A DNA stretch of 64,000 bases from Calothrix sp. HK-06 (GTDB lineage: Bacteria; Cyanobacteriota; Cyanobacteriia; Cyanobacteriales; Nostocaceae). The notes beneath the pieces are model-generated. The model had not been told where the DNA came from. It did no database searches and saw only the letters and a program-made list of their open reading frames with translations. Shown here piece by piece: positions 36,497 to 45,490 of this stretch. The stretch covers positions 84,714 to 148,713 of the forward strand of contig NZ_MRCD01000011.1 of assembly GCF_001904745.1 (NCBI RefSeq), written 5' to 3'. Made by a program: the position numbers and the translations under genes. How positions within the stretch are numbered: position 1 is the stretch's first letter; each line of letters starts with the position of its first letter.

Positions 36497-37615
36497 CTAA
36501 CTATTTTCCATAACTTTTGGGTATATGTTCTGTGCTTCTTTTGTTTTCAATAGTGTCCCTTTTAAGGATAATTTATTGCGGAAGAACTTATCTAAATCCA
36601 TTAATGCTGTACTAGTATCACTTTTATCTAAATTTAAAAGAGCAGTAATAAAATCCATAAATTCGCTAGTTCCAGGTGGTCTAATTCCAGGGTAGTCTTT
36701 CAGCTTATCGTGAATTTCATAAAAACTTTCTATGGCTTTGTTAACCAATTTTTCTTTATTTACACTCTGTTTACTAAAGCGTAATTCAATAATCTCCTTT
36801 AATTTTTCTTTTTGAGGAAATTCAACATAAAAGTAAAGACAGCGACGTAAGAATGGTTCTGGTAATGGTTTCTCGCGATTGCTAGTTATAAAAATAATCG
36901 GTTTATTATTGGGAGTTGAAACTTTTTCTCCCGTTTCTGGAATTTCAAAACGCAGTTCTTCTAATTCCAGTAGTAAGTCATTTGCAAAATCACTATCTGC
37001 TTTGTCAATTTCATCAATTAGTAAAATAGGACGATAAGAATGATTTCGTAATGCTTGACCTAATGCTCCAAACTCTCTATAACTTGTTTTATCCTTCAAC
37101 CGCTTCTTTAATTCACCAGTACTATTTAGGTATTCTTGCAATTGCTCTATGTTTGTTCCCATCATTCCCATTACTGGGTTTGTTCCCATCATTCCTATTA
37201 ATTGAGCATCTCGCAATCTTGCAACAGCATCATACCTGTAAAGTCCATCACGCGCGCGCGTCGTAGATTTAATATTCCAGATATAATAAGACCACCATAC
37301 TTGTGTACTATTCTGGTTTTCTGGGTTTTGATTTCCGAGTTTTTTTAGATATTCTTGATTTTTTTGTGTAAATTCATACACAACTGATGAAGCTAAACGA
37401 GTTTTACCACAACCGGGTTCCCCTTCCAATAGTAATGGTCGTTCGAGTGCAATAGCTAAATTTACCGCTTCGATTAAATCATTACTGGGTAAGTAAGGGT
37501 AATACACTCGTCCTTCTGAGTCTGTTGGGTAATGTTCATTTTCCTTTTTAGGTTGGTATTTGTCCGTATACTTGTAATCGGGTTGTATTTCTTGTGACTC
37601 TTGTTCATTATTCAT
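36497..37615 (-). CDS. MoxR-family AAA+ ATPase
   Basis: 372 residues. Walker A is LLLEGEPGCGKTRLASSV, Walker B is PILLIDEIDKADSDF, followed by sensor I PIIFITSNREKPLPEPFLRRC with the arginine finger. The ordering of SDLIEAVNLAIALERPLLLEG and the C-terminal lid IRPPGTSEFMDFI match MoxR/RavA-type unfoldase-like ATPases. It usually partners with a vWA protein, found here next in the operon. The upstream gene ends 4 bp before it. Confidence 0.92.
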   Translation of the reverse strand: MNNEQESQEIQPDYKYTDKYQPKKENEHYPTDSEGRVYYPYLPSNDLIEAVNLAIALERPLLLEGEPGCGKTRLASSVVYEFTQKNQEYLKKLGNQNPENQNSTQVWWSYYIWNIKSTTRARDGLYRYDAVARLRDAQLIGMMGTNPVMGMMGTNIEQLQEYLNSTGELKKRLKDKTSYREFGALGQALRNHSYRPILLIDEIDKADSDFANDLLLELEELRFEIPETGEKVSTPNNKPIIFITSNREKPLPEPFLRRCLYFYVEFPQKEKLKEIIELRFSKQSVNKEKLVNKAIESFYEIHDKLKDYPGIRPPGTSEFMDFITALLNLDKSDTSTALMDLDKFFRNKLSLKGTLLKTKEAQNIYPKVMENS

Positions 37616-37619
37616 AATT

Positions 37620-38843
37620 TTACCCTTGTTCTAGTTTCCAATAATCTTTAATTGTTTCATCATGCTCATCCAATCCAAACACATATTTAAAAATATTAGT
37701 TATCACAGCGTAAGGTTCTGTTGTAAATTTTTTAATGTTTTCGTATGTGTCTTGATTTATATTTAAAGCTTTTTGTGAGTCGTTTTGATTTTCCAAATAA
37801 ATTATCCATTTGTAAAGTTCCTCGGATGAGATTTCATCTAAACTAAGTAAGGTCATATTTTGATTATCAATACTAACATTATTATTTAATTTTCCCATCA
37901 AAAAGAAAATCAAATATTTTGGCATTCCTTGCTGATTGTGTTTTGCTAAAGAATCACGAATTTTTGGATTTTGAATTAAATCAGAATAAAATGTGTATAA
38001 TTTATCTAATCCTTTAAAAGTAAAACTACTTGGACAAGAGATATAAAAAATTACAGTTTTTGTTTTATAGTAATCAGCTAAATTTGTAATAACTGCTTCT
38101 CTATCTGGATTTTTTACCGTTTTATCCTTTGTAATTTTTTGAATAAATACATTATCAAAATTGGTTTCCAGCATTACATTGTCAATTTGGATTGGAATTT
38201 TTTTCGCGGTCTGTAAACCTCCTATATTTTGTTCTAAAACATATCTAAACCAAGGAAGGATTTCGTGTTTATCTGCTTGAATTATAAAAAAACCTGTTCT
38301 ATTTTTTATCTTCTCTGAAAAACTTTTTTTCTGGTCTTCACAATTTAATGAGAGTAAATATTTATTTAAGGTCGGATAGTCTTTATTATTGATTGAGCTT
38401 GAAATTGTGTCATTAATATCTTTGTATTGGGCAGTAGGGTTTTTATTATTTTTACTGGCTTGTTCTCTTATCAATTGTTTGTAGTCATTTGGCTTTAATT
38501 GAACAATTTCATAAAAAGCTTTATCTTCAATTTTAACGCCTTCATATTTAAAGTCCTGTGTATATTTATTATCATCGTAATATTTTTGAAAATTTTCAAA
38601 TAACATATTTATAGTCTTTTCATTAACTCCTTTCTGACGATTCATAATTTTACTTATTGTTCGGACGTGTAGCTTATCATCCAAGCATTTTGATAATTTT
38701 GCGTTCGATGGGTCGCCTTTCTTAAACAATATTTTGCAAATCTTCTCGATTTTTTGCATACCTTGTTCAGTCATTATATATGCTGGTTTTGATTTTACTT
38801 TTTTAGTATCACTTGGTTCTTTTTCTGAATTTTGGCTTGGCAT
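37620..38843 (-). CDS. HTH-like plus iSTAND-like regulatory protein of MoxR/DGR module
   Basis: 407 residues. The N-terminal part (about 20-95) has a helix-turn-helix-like EQGMQKIEKICKILFKKGDP...LDDKLHVRTISKIMNRQKGV, of the kind seen in front of cyanobacterial STAND proteins. A middle linker (about 110-160) and a C-terminal alpha/beta region (FFIIQADKHEILPWFRYVL, TKTVIFYISCPSS, PKYLIFFLMG) resemble the inactive-STAND (iSTAND) domain. No Walker A is seen. First gene of the leftward operon. The iSTAND call is from general resemblance. Confidence 0.6.
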   Translation of the reverse strand: MPSQNSEKEPSDTKKVKSKPAYIMTEQGMQKIEKICKILFKKGDPSNAKLSKCLDDKLHVRTISKIMNRQKGVNEKTINMLFENFQKYYDDNKYTQDFKYEGVKIEDKAFYEIVQLKPNDYKQLIREQASKNNKNPTAQYKDINDTISSSINNKDYPTLNKYLLSLNCEDQKKSFSEKIKNRTGFFIIQADKHEILPWFRYVLEQNIGGLQTAKKIPIQIDNVMLETNFDNVFIQKITKDKTVKNPDREAVITNLADYYKTKTVIFYISCPSSFTFKGLDKLYTFYSDLIQNPKIRDSLAKHNQQGMPKYLIFFLMGKLNNNVSIDNQNMTLLSLDEISSEELYKWIIYLENQNDSQKALNINQDTYENIKKFTTEPYAVITNIFKYVFGLDEHDETIKDYWKLEQG

Positions 38844-38865
38844 TCCTTACTCCCAGTAACCTATC

Positions 38866-39182
38866 ATCAGCACCCCAACAAGCCCTTAATGTCGGAAGAC
38901 TTGCAGAGACTAACGTTAACTGACTGCATTTTAAACAATAAGCTTAACTAGTACATTATCATAGCAAGTATCAACCCAAAAAGTCTTTAATGCCAGAAGC
39001 GTTACTGGGAATGGCTTTGACGGCATTAAAAAAATAACTTTAAAAAACAGTCGATCATCATCGTGATCATCATAGCAAGTATCAAACAAAAAAATATTTA
39101 ATGCCAGAAACGTAACTGGAACTGACTTTGACTGCGTTAAACAAAATGACAATTAAAAACAGTCGATCATTATCGCGATCAT
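38866..39182. repeat. Tandem about 111-113-bp direct repeats upstream of the MoxR/DGR operon
   Basis: Two well-matched units, 38958-39068 and 39069-39182, start ATCATAGCAAGTATCAA and end in CGATCATYATCGYGATC palindromes. A degenerate third unit precedes them at 38866-38957. They fill the gap between the leftward operon (start 38843) and the rightward sigma gene (start 39345). No gene inside. Confidence 0.75.
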
Positions 39183-39344
39183 TTGCTGCATCTGCTTTTA
39201 CCTTTTGATATCTATAAAACAAGGGTCACCAAACAGCGTTAGTGGTAGCTTGCTGACGAGACGCTTGTCGCTCCCTCCGCCAGGTAACCCGTGTACTCCC
39301 TGTGTAAATGGTGTGTATATGTTGGAACAAATGAAAAATAAGGA

Positions 39345-40193
39345 ATGTGTGTCATGTGTAGACGAAAAAACGAGCTTCAAATGCCCATTACTCAAAAATT
39401 CTTCACTCAAAAAAATCCGCTAGAAGATTTGGTTGAGCCAATTAATCAATTAGTACTCAGCAAAGAACGAAACGCGATGCTTAATCAACAACTACGAGAT
39501 TTAGTAGAGCAAATGAAACAATTACCACCATCAAGTAGAGAGTGGCGCAAACTCCTCAATCAATTATTAAAGATACTTAATACCCCAGGCGTATTATCCT
39601 CCATCGAAACATTAATGTATCGTGGAGTTACAGTGCATTCTCGGCGTATCCAGTTGATTTGTCCCGAAAAATGGCGTGAGGAAGTCTACGCTGAAGCAAA
39701 GGCAAATGCTTTTGTGCGTATTGTTGAAGGAATCAATAATTATAAGCCCGAAAAAGCAACATTTAAGACTTGGGTTAATCAAATCCTTGGGGTGGAATAT
39801 TTAAAGGCTCATAATAATATAGTACGAAACAAAGTACAAACAATGAGCCTGGATGCTATAAGTCATGATTCTACAGCACTAAGCGAAGAAGATAAATTAC
39901 TTCGAGAGTTTATTGAACAAGATACAGGCGAACTACTCCGTAAACCGCTCAGTTACATAAATCAAGAGACACAAGTGAAAGGACGTATCTTACTTAAAGA
40001 AGTATTGTTAATGCTTTTGGATGGTTACAAACAGAAAGACATACGCAGTGAATTACATATTCCCCCACAATCTTTATCCTCATTTATTAAGCGCAACGGG
40101 GAAAAGGCAATAGACTATTTACGCAAGAACGGCTTCGACTTTGAGCCAAACATAGAAAAGAAGCGTAAAGTTGATGATACGAAAAACGCTTAG
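39345..40193 (+). CDS. RNA polymerase sigma-70-like factor
   Basis: 282 residues. Region 2-like: EEVYAEAKANAFVRIVEGINNYKPEKATFKTWVNQILGVEYL, about residues 110-155. Region 4-like: LLKEVLLMLLDGYKQKDIRSELHIPPQSLSSFIKRNGEKAIDYL near the end. Such sigma-like proteins in cyanobacteria often lie next to a DUF1822 gene, as here (convergent). ATG 39345 has aagga 5 bp upstream. Candidate driver of the repeated promoter-like elements in front of the patatin and chitinase genes. Confidence 0.75.
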   Translation: MCVMCRRKNELQMPITQKFFTQKNPLEDLVEPINQLVLSKERNAMLNQQLRDLVEQMKQLPPSSREWRKLLNQLLKILNTPGVLSSIETLMYRGVTVHSRRIQLICPEKWREEVYAEAKANAFVRIVEGINNYKPEKATFKTWVNQILGVEYLKAHNNIVRNKVQTMSLDAISHDSTALSEEDKLLREFIEQDTGELLRKPLSYINQETQVKGRILLKEVLLMLLDGYKQKDIRSELHIPPQSLSSFIKRNGEKAIDYLRKNGFDFEPNIEKKRKVDDTKNA

Positions 40194-40289
40194 GCATTGC
40201 TACTTAAAGTCAGTGGGGTTTGTAAGTACTGGAACAACTTACGTTCAAAGCCGCGACAATAGATATTTACTAACCTAAACCAACCAAAA

Positions 40290-40808
40290 CTAACCAATGT
40301 TTATTGTCGCACCTTCTGACAAATCAGTCAAATAGTCAATTAAATCGTCTACTGATAGTAGTTCATCTAAACCAACTTGTGCTGAGGGAGTTTTGGTAAA
40401 CCCTAAAATTACTGCCTCTGCTAGCGATGGACTTAATTTGACAATAACATAGCCTATTCTGTTAGACCAAACTTCTGATGGAATTTCGCAATACTCTGTT
40501 TCGTTTGTTACAGGAATGCACTCTAGTACACCAATATTTTTTACTGATAAATCTGCTGGGGAGAAGAATTTGAGCGTTAGCTTATCTTGACTACTGCTGC
40601 GCTCAGGTTCTGTTTCAAATCCTAAAATCTCTAGGTAATAATTAACTGCGTATACTGCCAAACTGTTGAGATATACGAGTTGAGCTTTATCGGTATTCTG
40701 ATCAGGACAATATATGGATTGGCTAGAAATGCTTGCAGTTTCATGGGCTTTAGTACCGAGGGGTATGGCGAATGATACTTTTTGAGCTTTGTCAAATGCC
40801 TCAAACAT
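40290..40808 (-). CDS. DUF1822 family protein
   Basis: 172 residues with the family signature: QLVYLNSLAVYAVNYYLEILGFETEPE, GVLECIPVTNET and VWSNRIGYVIVKLSPSLAEAVILGFTK. Function unknown; the family is essentially cyanobacterial and often sits beside a sigma-like regulator, suggesting a regulatory or signalling role. Convergent with the sigma gene; about 95 bp between ends. Confidence 0.85.
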   Translation of the reverse strand: MFEAFDKAQKVSFAIPLGTKAHETASISSQSIYCPDQNTDKAQLVYLNSLAVYAVNYYLEILGFETEPERSSSQDKLTLKFFSPADLSVKNIGVLECIPVTNETEYCEIPSEVWSNRIGYVIVKLSPSLAEAVILGFTKTPSAQVGLDELLSVDDLIDYLTDLSEGATINIG

Positions 40809-41071
40809 AGTTACTTACCCTCTTTTAGCTTGTTTCTCTAAAAAATACAACTGTTTAGCGGAATACACAAAATTATGACTAATAAAAGTATATCAACTCT
40901 AGTTTCAGTAAACCTAACAATGCTGGTTATTTGACGGCGCCTAACAATAATACAACCACTGCACACCTCAACACAGGCGCCTGCCAGTATACAGTATGCA
41001 TCTCACAGATAGCACAGCTAGATAGTGTTCAGAGTGCTGTCATGTATTATCAGCCAAAAAAAATTCAGAAA

Positions 41072-41113
41072 TTGCGGAAAAGACTTTTAGATTTGACTAA
41101 TAAAAGTAGAAAA
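41072..41113 (+). promoter_or_regulatory. Repeated promoter-like element, copy A
   Basis: GCGGAAAA, then 24 bp, then GTAGA, with TTTGACTAA in the middle. Two further copies at 41158-41200 and 42462-42505 keep the same spacing. The weak frame 40931-41182 across it is not a gene. Confidence 0.6.
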
Positions 41114-41157
41114 GAAAACAGATGCTTTTTGAAACCTCCTAAAGTTATTTTTCAGCA

Positions 41158-41200
41158 CTGCGGAAAAAACCTTGAGGTTTGACTAATAAAGGTAGACAAG
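41158..41200 (+). promoter_or_regulatory. Repeated promoter-like element, copy B (patatin gene)
   Basis: Same GCGGAAAA-24 bp-GTAGA arrangement, ending 25 bp before the patatin start codon. Confidence 0.65.
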
Positions 41201-41224
41201 ATTTTTAGCCGGAGAACTATTAAT

Positions 41225-42130
41225 ATGTTACGCAAAAAAAACAGAAATATCAGAATTCCTATAGCTTTTCAAGGAGGAGGAGTACGTGGTACTGCTTATG
41301 TCGGAGCTTTAAAAGCATTAGAAGAACTTGGAATTTACCCCTGTGCTGTTAGCGGTTCTTCTGCTGGTGCGATAGTTGCAGCTTTTGTTGCGTCAGGCTT
41401 CACAGCAGACGAAATGCTGATACTAATGAGCGATAAAGACTTTAGCGAATTTCTAGACCCTGTTTGCGAAATTCCTGTTTTACGCTTGTTGATTGCTTAC
41501 CTGCAAAAAGGTTGTTTTAAAGGTCAAAACTTTCATGAGTGGATGGAGAGCAACTTAAAAATAAAGTTAAAAAAATCTCTACCCGGTTTCTCATCAACCT
41601 TCAACGACATTGACATACCTTTGATAATAACAGCTACCGACATAACACACAAAAAATTAGTAGTCGCTAGCCAAAAAAACACCCTAAGCCTTCCAATTGC
41701 AGATGCAGTTAGGATGTCCATGTCGTTACCTTTTATTTTTGTTCCTGTTCGAGTATCAAGTTGCGAAATCGTAGACGGTGGGGTCACAAATAATTTCCCA
41801 TGTAGAGAGCTTCGAGAATTACTCCCTGACAAGCCTATCTTGGGGTTCCGCCTTCAAACAGAAAAAGAAAACCCTTCATGCAGAAAAGGTTGGTTTGATT
41901 TTATTGGGTCTCTTATGGACTCTGCCATTAGCTCGGCAACACATTCTCAAGAATTCTCAGTTAAAAACTTGCACACCATTCATTTACCTACTCTTGGAGT
42001 TGGTGTAGCAGACTTTCATATCTCACATGAGAAGAAAATGCAGCTTTTTGAAGCTGGGTATAATGCGACCCTTGCTTACTTTCATAGCGAAGAAGGGCAA
42101 AACTTCCTTAAGAAATGTAGCAATTATTAA
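41225..42130 (+). CDS. Patatin-like phospholipase
   Basis: 301 residues. The oxyanion motif FQGGGVRGTAYVGALKAL, the nucleophile elbow GSSAGAIVAAFVA (GxSxG) and the catalytic Asp in IVDGGVTNNFPCREL form the patatin Ser-Asp dyad. It hydrolyses acyl chains of phospho- or galactolipids. No signal peptide. It is preceded by the repeated promoter-like element and followed by the chitinase and RIP-like genes. Related patatins act as bacterial toxins (ExoU type) or defence effectors; here the context favours a toxin role, by inference. Confidence 0.92.
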   Translation: MLRKKNRNIRIPIAFQGGGVRGTAYVGALKALEELGIYPCAVSGSSAGAIVAAFVASGFTADEMLILMSDKDFSEFLDPVCEIPVLRLLIAYLQKGCFKGQNFHEWMESNLKIKLKKSLPGFSSTFNDIDIPLIITATDITHKKLVVASQKNTLSLPIADAVRMSMSLPFIFVPVRVSSCEIVDGGVTNNFPCRELRELLPDKPILGFRLQTEKENPSCRKGWFDFIGSLMDSAISSATHSQEFSVKNLHTIHLPTLGVGVADFHISHEKKMQLFEAGYNATLAYFHSEEGQNFLKKCSNY

Positions 42131-42134
42131 CTAC

Positions 42135-42420
42135 TTAGGACTTACGCAACTGGCACATAAAAAGCGTAGGGTGTGACGCTACGGAACAATTTCAACGTAG
42201 CAGTAAGGCTTGTAGCGTCACGCACCAATGACAAGTTGTGACTAACCCAACAAAATCAGGGAAATGTTGGGTTCCGCAAAGCCTCCACCCAACCTACAGA
42301 TTGTCAAAACCTACGCAGTATTGCCATAGCTTAGGGCTAAAGAAACTAGCCCACGTAGGTGGGCTTTGTTCCATTAGCCACATCCTTCTAGGATGTTGGC
42401 GGGTGACGGTAGATAAAAGG
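42135..42420. repeat. Cluster of short cyanobacterial repeats
   Basis: The gap holds a GACTTACGCAA-type start, an inverted GTGACGCTAC/GTAGCGTCAC pair, a TTGGGTTCCGC...CCACCCAACC block, and a GAAACTAGCCCACGTAGG-type segment. Such blocks are common intergenic repeats in filamentous cyanobacteria. No gene. Confidence 0.55.
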
Positions 42421-42461
42421 ACAAGGAGTTTAACCCAAGCATGAAAAGTTATTTACTAGCG

Positions 42462-42505
42462 TTGCGGAAAAAACCTTTGAATTTGACTAAGTAAAGTAGA
42501 AAGCA
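42462..42505 (+). promoter_or_regulatory. Repeated promoter-like element, copy C (chitinase gene)
   Basis: GCGGAAAA-24 bp-GTAGA with TTTGACTAA between, 40 bp before the chitinase start. It shares about 35 of 43 positions with copies A and B by eye. Confidence 0.65.
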
Positions 42506-42545
42506 AAGGAAACTCTATTCCTTTCTTATTAACTGGAGCAAAAAC

Positions 42546-45374
42546 ATGTCGTCTTACAAGTTTGTTGGTTACTTTGAAAATTGGGCACAATGGCGCAAAG
42601 AAGATGGAAGTTTTAAGCCTGATGCTATCGACCCTAGCTTATACACTCATATTAATTTCGCCTTCGCTAATTTTGGATTTATATCACCAGGTTTTCCTGA
42701 CAAAGGAGGTCCAAAACTGACCGGAGATTTTAAGGTGCTAGCACATGAGTGGAATGATGAGAAGGAATTGTACCCCGCTCTGCAACAATTAAAGCAGAAA
42801 AATCCTAATCTCAAAACCCTTATTTCCATCGGTGGTTGGAATTATAATGACCCAACTTCTCAGTATTCAGGAAAATGGACTTCTGAATTATTTAGCAAAA
42901 TGGCAGATAAAGGAGAACATAGACAAGAGTTTATTACATCTGCGATTGAATTTGCTCTTCATCATGGCTTTGATGGTATTGACCTTGATTGGGAATACCC
43001 AGGAGATATGCGTCAAGGAGGTAATGTCAATGGTGCTGACGACTTTGCTAATTATTTGACTCTTTTAGCTGAGTTTCGCAGTGCAATTAACGGAAAGAAT
43101 TTACTGCTAACAATAGCAGCACCTGCAATTGTTACTGTTGGTGTACCAGATGACTCACCTTACAAAGACCCGAAAAAATATTTTGAGTGGCTGGGTAATT
43201 GTGCGACTCACCTCGATTGGCTGAATATTATGGCTTACGATTATCATGGCGCCTTTGACCCAGTAACCGGTGTACTGGCGCCTTTATTAGAAGATTCAGT
43301 TCCTGACGGGCAATATAGTCTCAAAAATACCGTTGAGTCTTATAAAAAACTGGCAAAAATTCCTCCTGACAAGTTGGTGCTTGGTATTGGAACATACGGT
43401 CGTACTTTTCAGGTTACAAATCCACTTTCTGAAGATGATAACAAACCAAACAAACACAAAAGCGCGCCAGGAGCAGAAGGAGGCGCCACTAAAGAACCGG
43501 GTGTTTTAGCATACTACGAAATCGCTCAACGCTTAGAGAGCAATCAGTATAAAAGAGTATGGCACGACTGTACTCATACCCCTTATGCATATAGCACTAC
43601 GACAAATGAATGGGTAAGCTATGAAGATGAGGAATCTGTTGCTTATAAAGCTAGTTATTTGATACGCGATGGCTTAGGAGGTGCAATGATTTGGTCGATA
43701 GCTCTGGATGACTTTAAAAATGGTTTTCCACTGCAAAAAAAGATTAAGGAAATATTAGATAACCCCGAACAGCGACCAGAAATTACTTGGCATCAGTGTT
43801 CTACATCTAACGAACCTGATATCGAAGAAGACAACTTAGTTACAGGTGCTTACTCTCCAGCTATTGCCGTAAATAATAAAGGTATCGTAACACAAATTTT
43901 TCTTGATAAGAGCGGTAATGGAGATAATAAAGACGCTTTATTCGTTCGGGTTGGTAAACATACCCCAGAAGGTGTAATTTGGGCGATGCGAGACAAAGTT
44001 TCTGACAAAAAAGCCGGAGGTTCAAAAAGTACTCAATCAGACGAAAGAAATACATCGATAGCGATTAATAATAACAATTATATAGTCGTTGTCTTTACAA
44101 GTGCTGAAGAGGGTGACGAACTTGATAATTGGAAACTCTATTACCGTTTGGGACGAATTGAAAGTTATAGTATTGACTGGCTGTCAGATGTAATGGAATA
44201 TGAGAATGGTACCAATCCATCAATAGCCTTAACTGATGATAACACCTTCGTAGGCGTTCATCAAGCAGGAAGATACGACACTTCCAATTTTCGTTATTAT
44301 CGAACAGGTACAATCAACGGTAGAGAACTTGCATTATCTCCTAGTAAAAGATTCAAAAATAAAGATGGAGGATACGAATTAGGTAAATATCCTGCTGTTG
44401 CAGTCACAACACTTAATTCCGGTCAGAATATTGCTCTGGAAGTACATACCAGTGAGGCTTTGTCTTCACAACTTTGGTACCGCTTAGGTATTATACAAGG
44501 AGATGATATTAAGTGGGGTATTAGTATATCTCAATCGGATAAAGGCATTTCTTCATCAGTTGCTATTTCTGAAGATGGTTATGTTGTGGAAATTCATAAA
44601 TCAAACGAATTTAATGGGCTTTGGTATAAAGTTGCTAAGTTAAATACGCAAGATGGGAGTATTAAACTTGATTGGATAACGACAAAAGCTCAGAAATTTG
44701 GTAATGGTATTCAACCATCGATTGCTTTAGCTGGAAGTGGAGAAAATTATATTCTCGTACAAACTAATAAAGCGGATTACTCAGGAGATTTTAACGATAA
44801 TCGCGTCATTACTAGAGCTACTATTCCTATAGTTAGTGCATTTGTGGGCACCATGTCTTTTGTCGAATCAGTAGGAATTGATTTAGAAAGTCACGGTATT
44901 CAACTTAATCCAGATACAGATGAATGGGAAAGGGTTGCGTTAGAAATGCCACCTAGCAGCCGTGAAAAGGCGTGGGAGATGTTTAAACTATCTATCATGT
45001 GGATACCTATTATTCCTAATGTTATCTCACTCGTAGAAAACTCAATAAATTGTGATGCTGGTGATACAAATGCTTGCAAAGACATTGGAATTGATGCCAC
45101 TTTTTTAGCTATAGAAATCATTCCATTCGGTACAGCGATAAAAGTTGCTAAAGCTCCAGCAAAATCAATCTTAGCAGTTTTAAAGGGTATTTCTGAAGTT
45201 GGTCAAAAGTTTAAACTTGATGACATTCTAGATACTTTGAGAAAGAAAAACCTCGGACCAATAGCTGATTGGTTTAAACGTCATCCAGAGCGTCTTAGCA
45301 AAATTCGTCAAATATCTCGTCAAGTAGATATTGAGCGTATGTTCCCTTGTCTTGGTTCTAAGAAGACACCCTAA
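42546..45374 (+). CDS. GH18 chitinase with beta-propeller-like region and helical C-terminus
   Basis: 942 residues. Residues about 1-410 are a GH18 chitinase: SIGGWNYND, the catalytic FDGIDLDWEYPG (DxxDxDxE, Glu acid), MAYDYHGAFDP, and GGAMIWSIALDD at the barrel end. Residues about 435-770 consist of about six repeats with PSIALTDDNTFVGVH-type cores and YYRLGRI, resembling a beta-propeller. The last about 160 residues are helical with a hydrophobic stretch (WIPIIPNVISLVE; IDATFLAIEIIPFGTAI) and a basic tail. No signal peptide, so release may need lysis or a dedicated injection system. The RIP-like gene follows by 116 bp. Confidence 0.9.
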   Translation: MSSYKFVGYFENWAQWRKEDGSFKPDAIDPSLYTHINFAFANFGFISPGFPDKGGPKLTGDFKVLAHEWNDEKELYPALQQLKQKNPNLKTLISIGGWNYNDPTSQYSGKWTSELFSKMADKGEHRQEFITSAIEFALHHGFDGIDLDWEYPGDMRQGGNVNGADDFANYLTLLAEFRSAINGKNLLLTIAAPAIVTVGVPDDSPYKDPKKYFEWLGNCATHLDWLNIMAYDYHGAFDPVTGVLAPLLEDSVPDGQYSLKNTVESYKKLAKIPPDKLVLGIGTYGRTFQVTNPLSEDDNKPNKHKSAPGAEGGATKEPGVLAYYEIAQRLESNQYKRVWHDCTHTPYAYSTTTNEWVSYEDEESVAYKASYLIRDGLGGAMIWSIALDDFKNGFPLQKKIKEILDNPEQRPEITWHQCSTSNEPDIEEDNLVTGAYSPAIAVNNKGIVTQIFLDKSGNGDNKDALFVRVGKHTPEGVIWAMRDKVSDKKAGGSKSTQSDERNTSIAINNNNYIVVVFTSAEEGDELDNWKLYYRLGRIESYSIDWLSDVMEYENGTNPSIALTDDNTFVGVHQAGRYDTSNFRYYRTGTINGRELALSPSKRFKNKDGGYELGKYPAVAVTTLNSGQNIALEVHTSEALSSQLWYRLGIIQGDDIKWGISISQSDKGISSSVAISEDGYVVEIHKSNEFNGLWYKVAKLNTQDGSIKLDWITTKAQKFGNGIQPSIALAGSGENYILVQTNKADYSGDFNDNRVITRATIPIVSAFVGTMSFVESVGIDLESHGIQLNPDTDEWERVALEMPPSSREKAWEMFKLSIMWIPIIPNVISLVENSINCDAGDTNACKDIGIDATFLAIEIIPFGTAIKVAKAPAKSILAVLKGISEVGQKFKLDDILDTLRKKNLGPIADWFKRHPERLSKIRQISRQVDIERMFPCLGSKKTP

Positions 45375-45388
45375 TTGTTTTTAGGGCT

Positions 45389-45462
45389 TAGAAACCTGGT
45401 TTCTCTGTCGATAGCTTCTAATAAAAACAACGACTTTGCGCTTGATTCCAGGTTTCTTTTCG
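45389..45462. terminator. Inverted repeat between chitinase and RIP-like genes
   Basis: AGAAACCTGG near 45389 and CCAGGTTTCT near 45446 can pair around a loop of about 47 bases, with TTTT after the right arm. It could end or weaken transcription before the RIP-like gene. Confidence 0.4.
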
Positions 45463-45490
45463 TACTGTACACTTTACCACAACACAAATT

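Noticed and set aside
40931..41182. 83-codon open frame before the patatin gene
   Set aside because: It runs through two copies of the repeated promoter-like element and has no family-like sequence.
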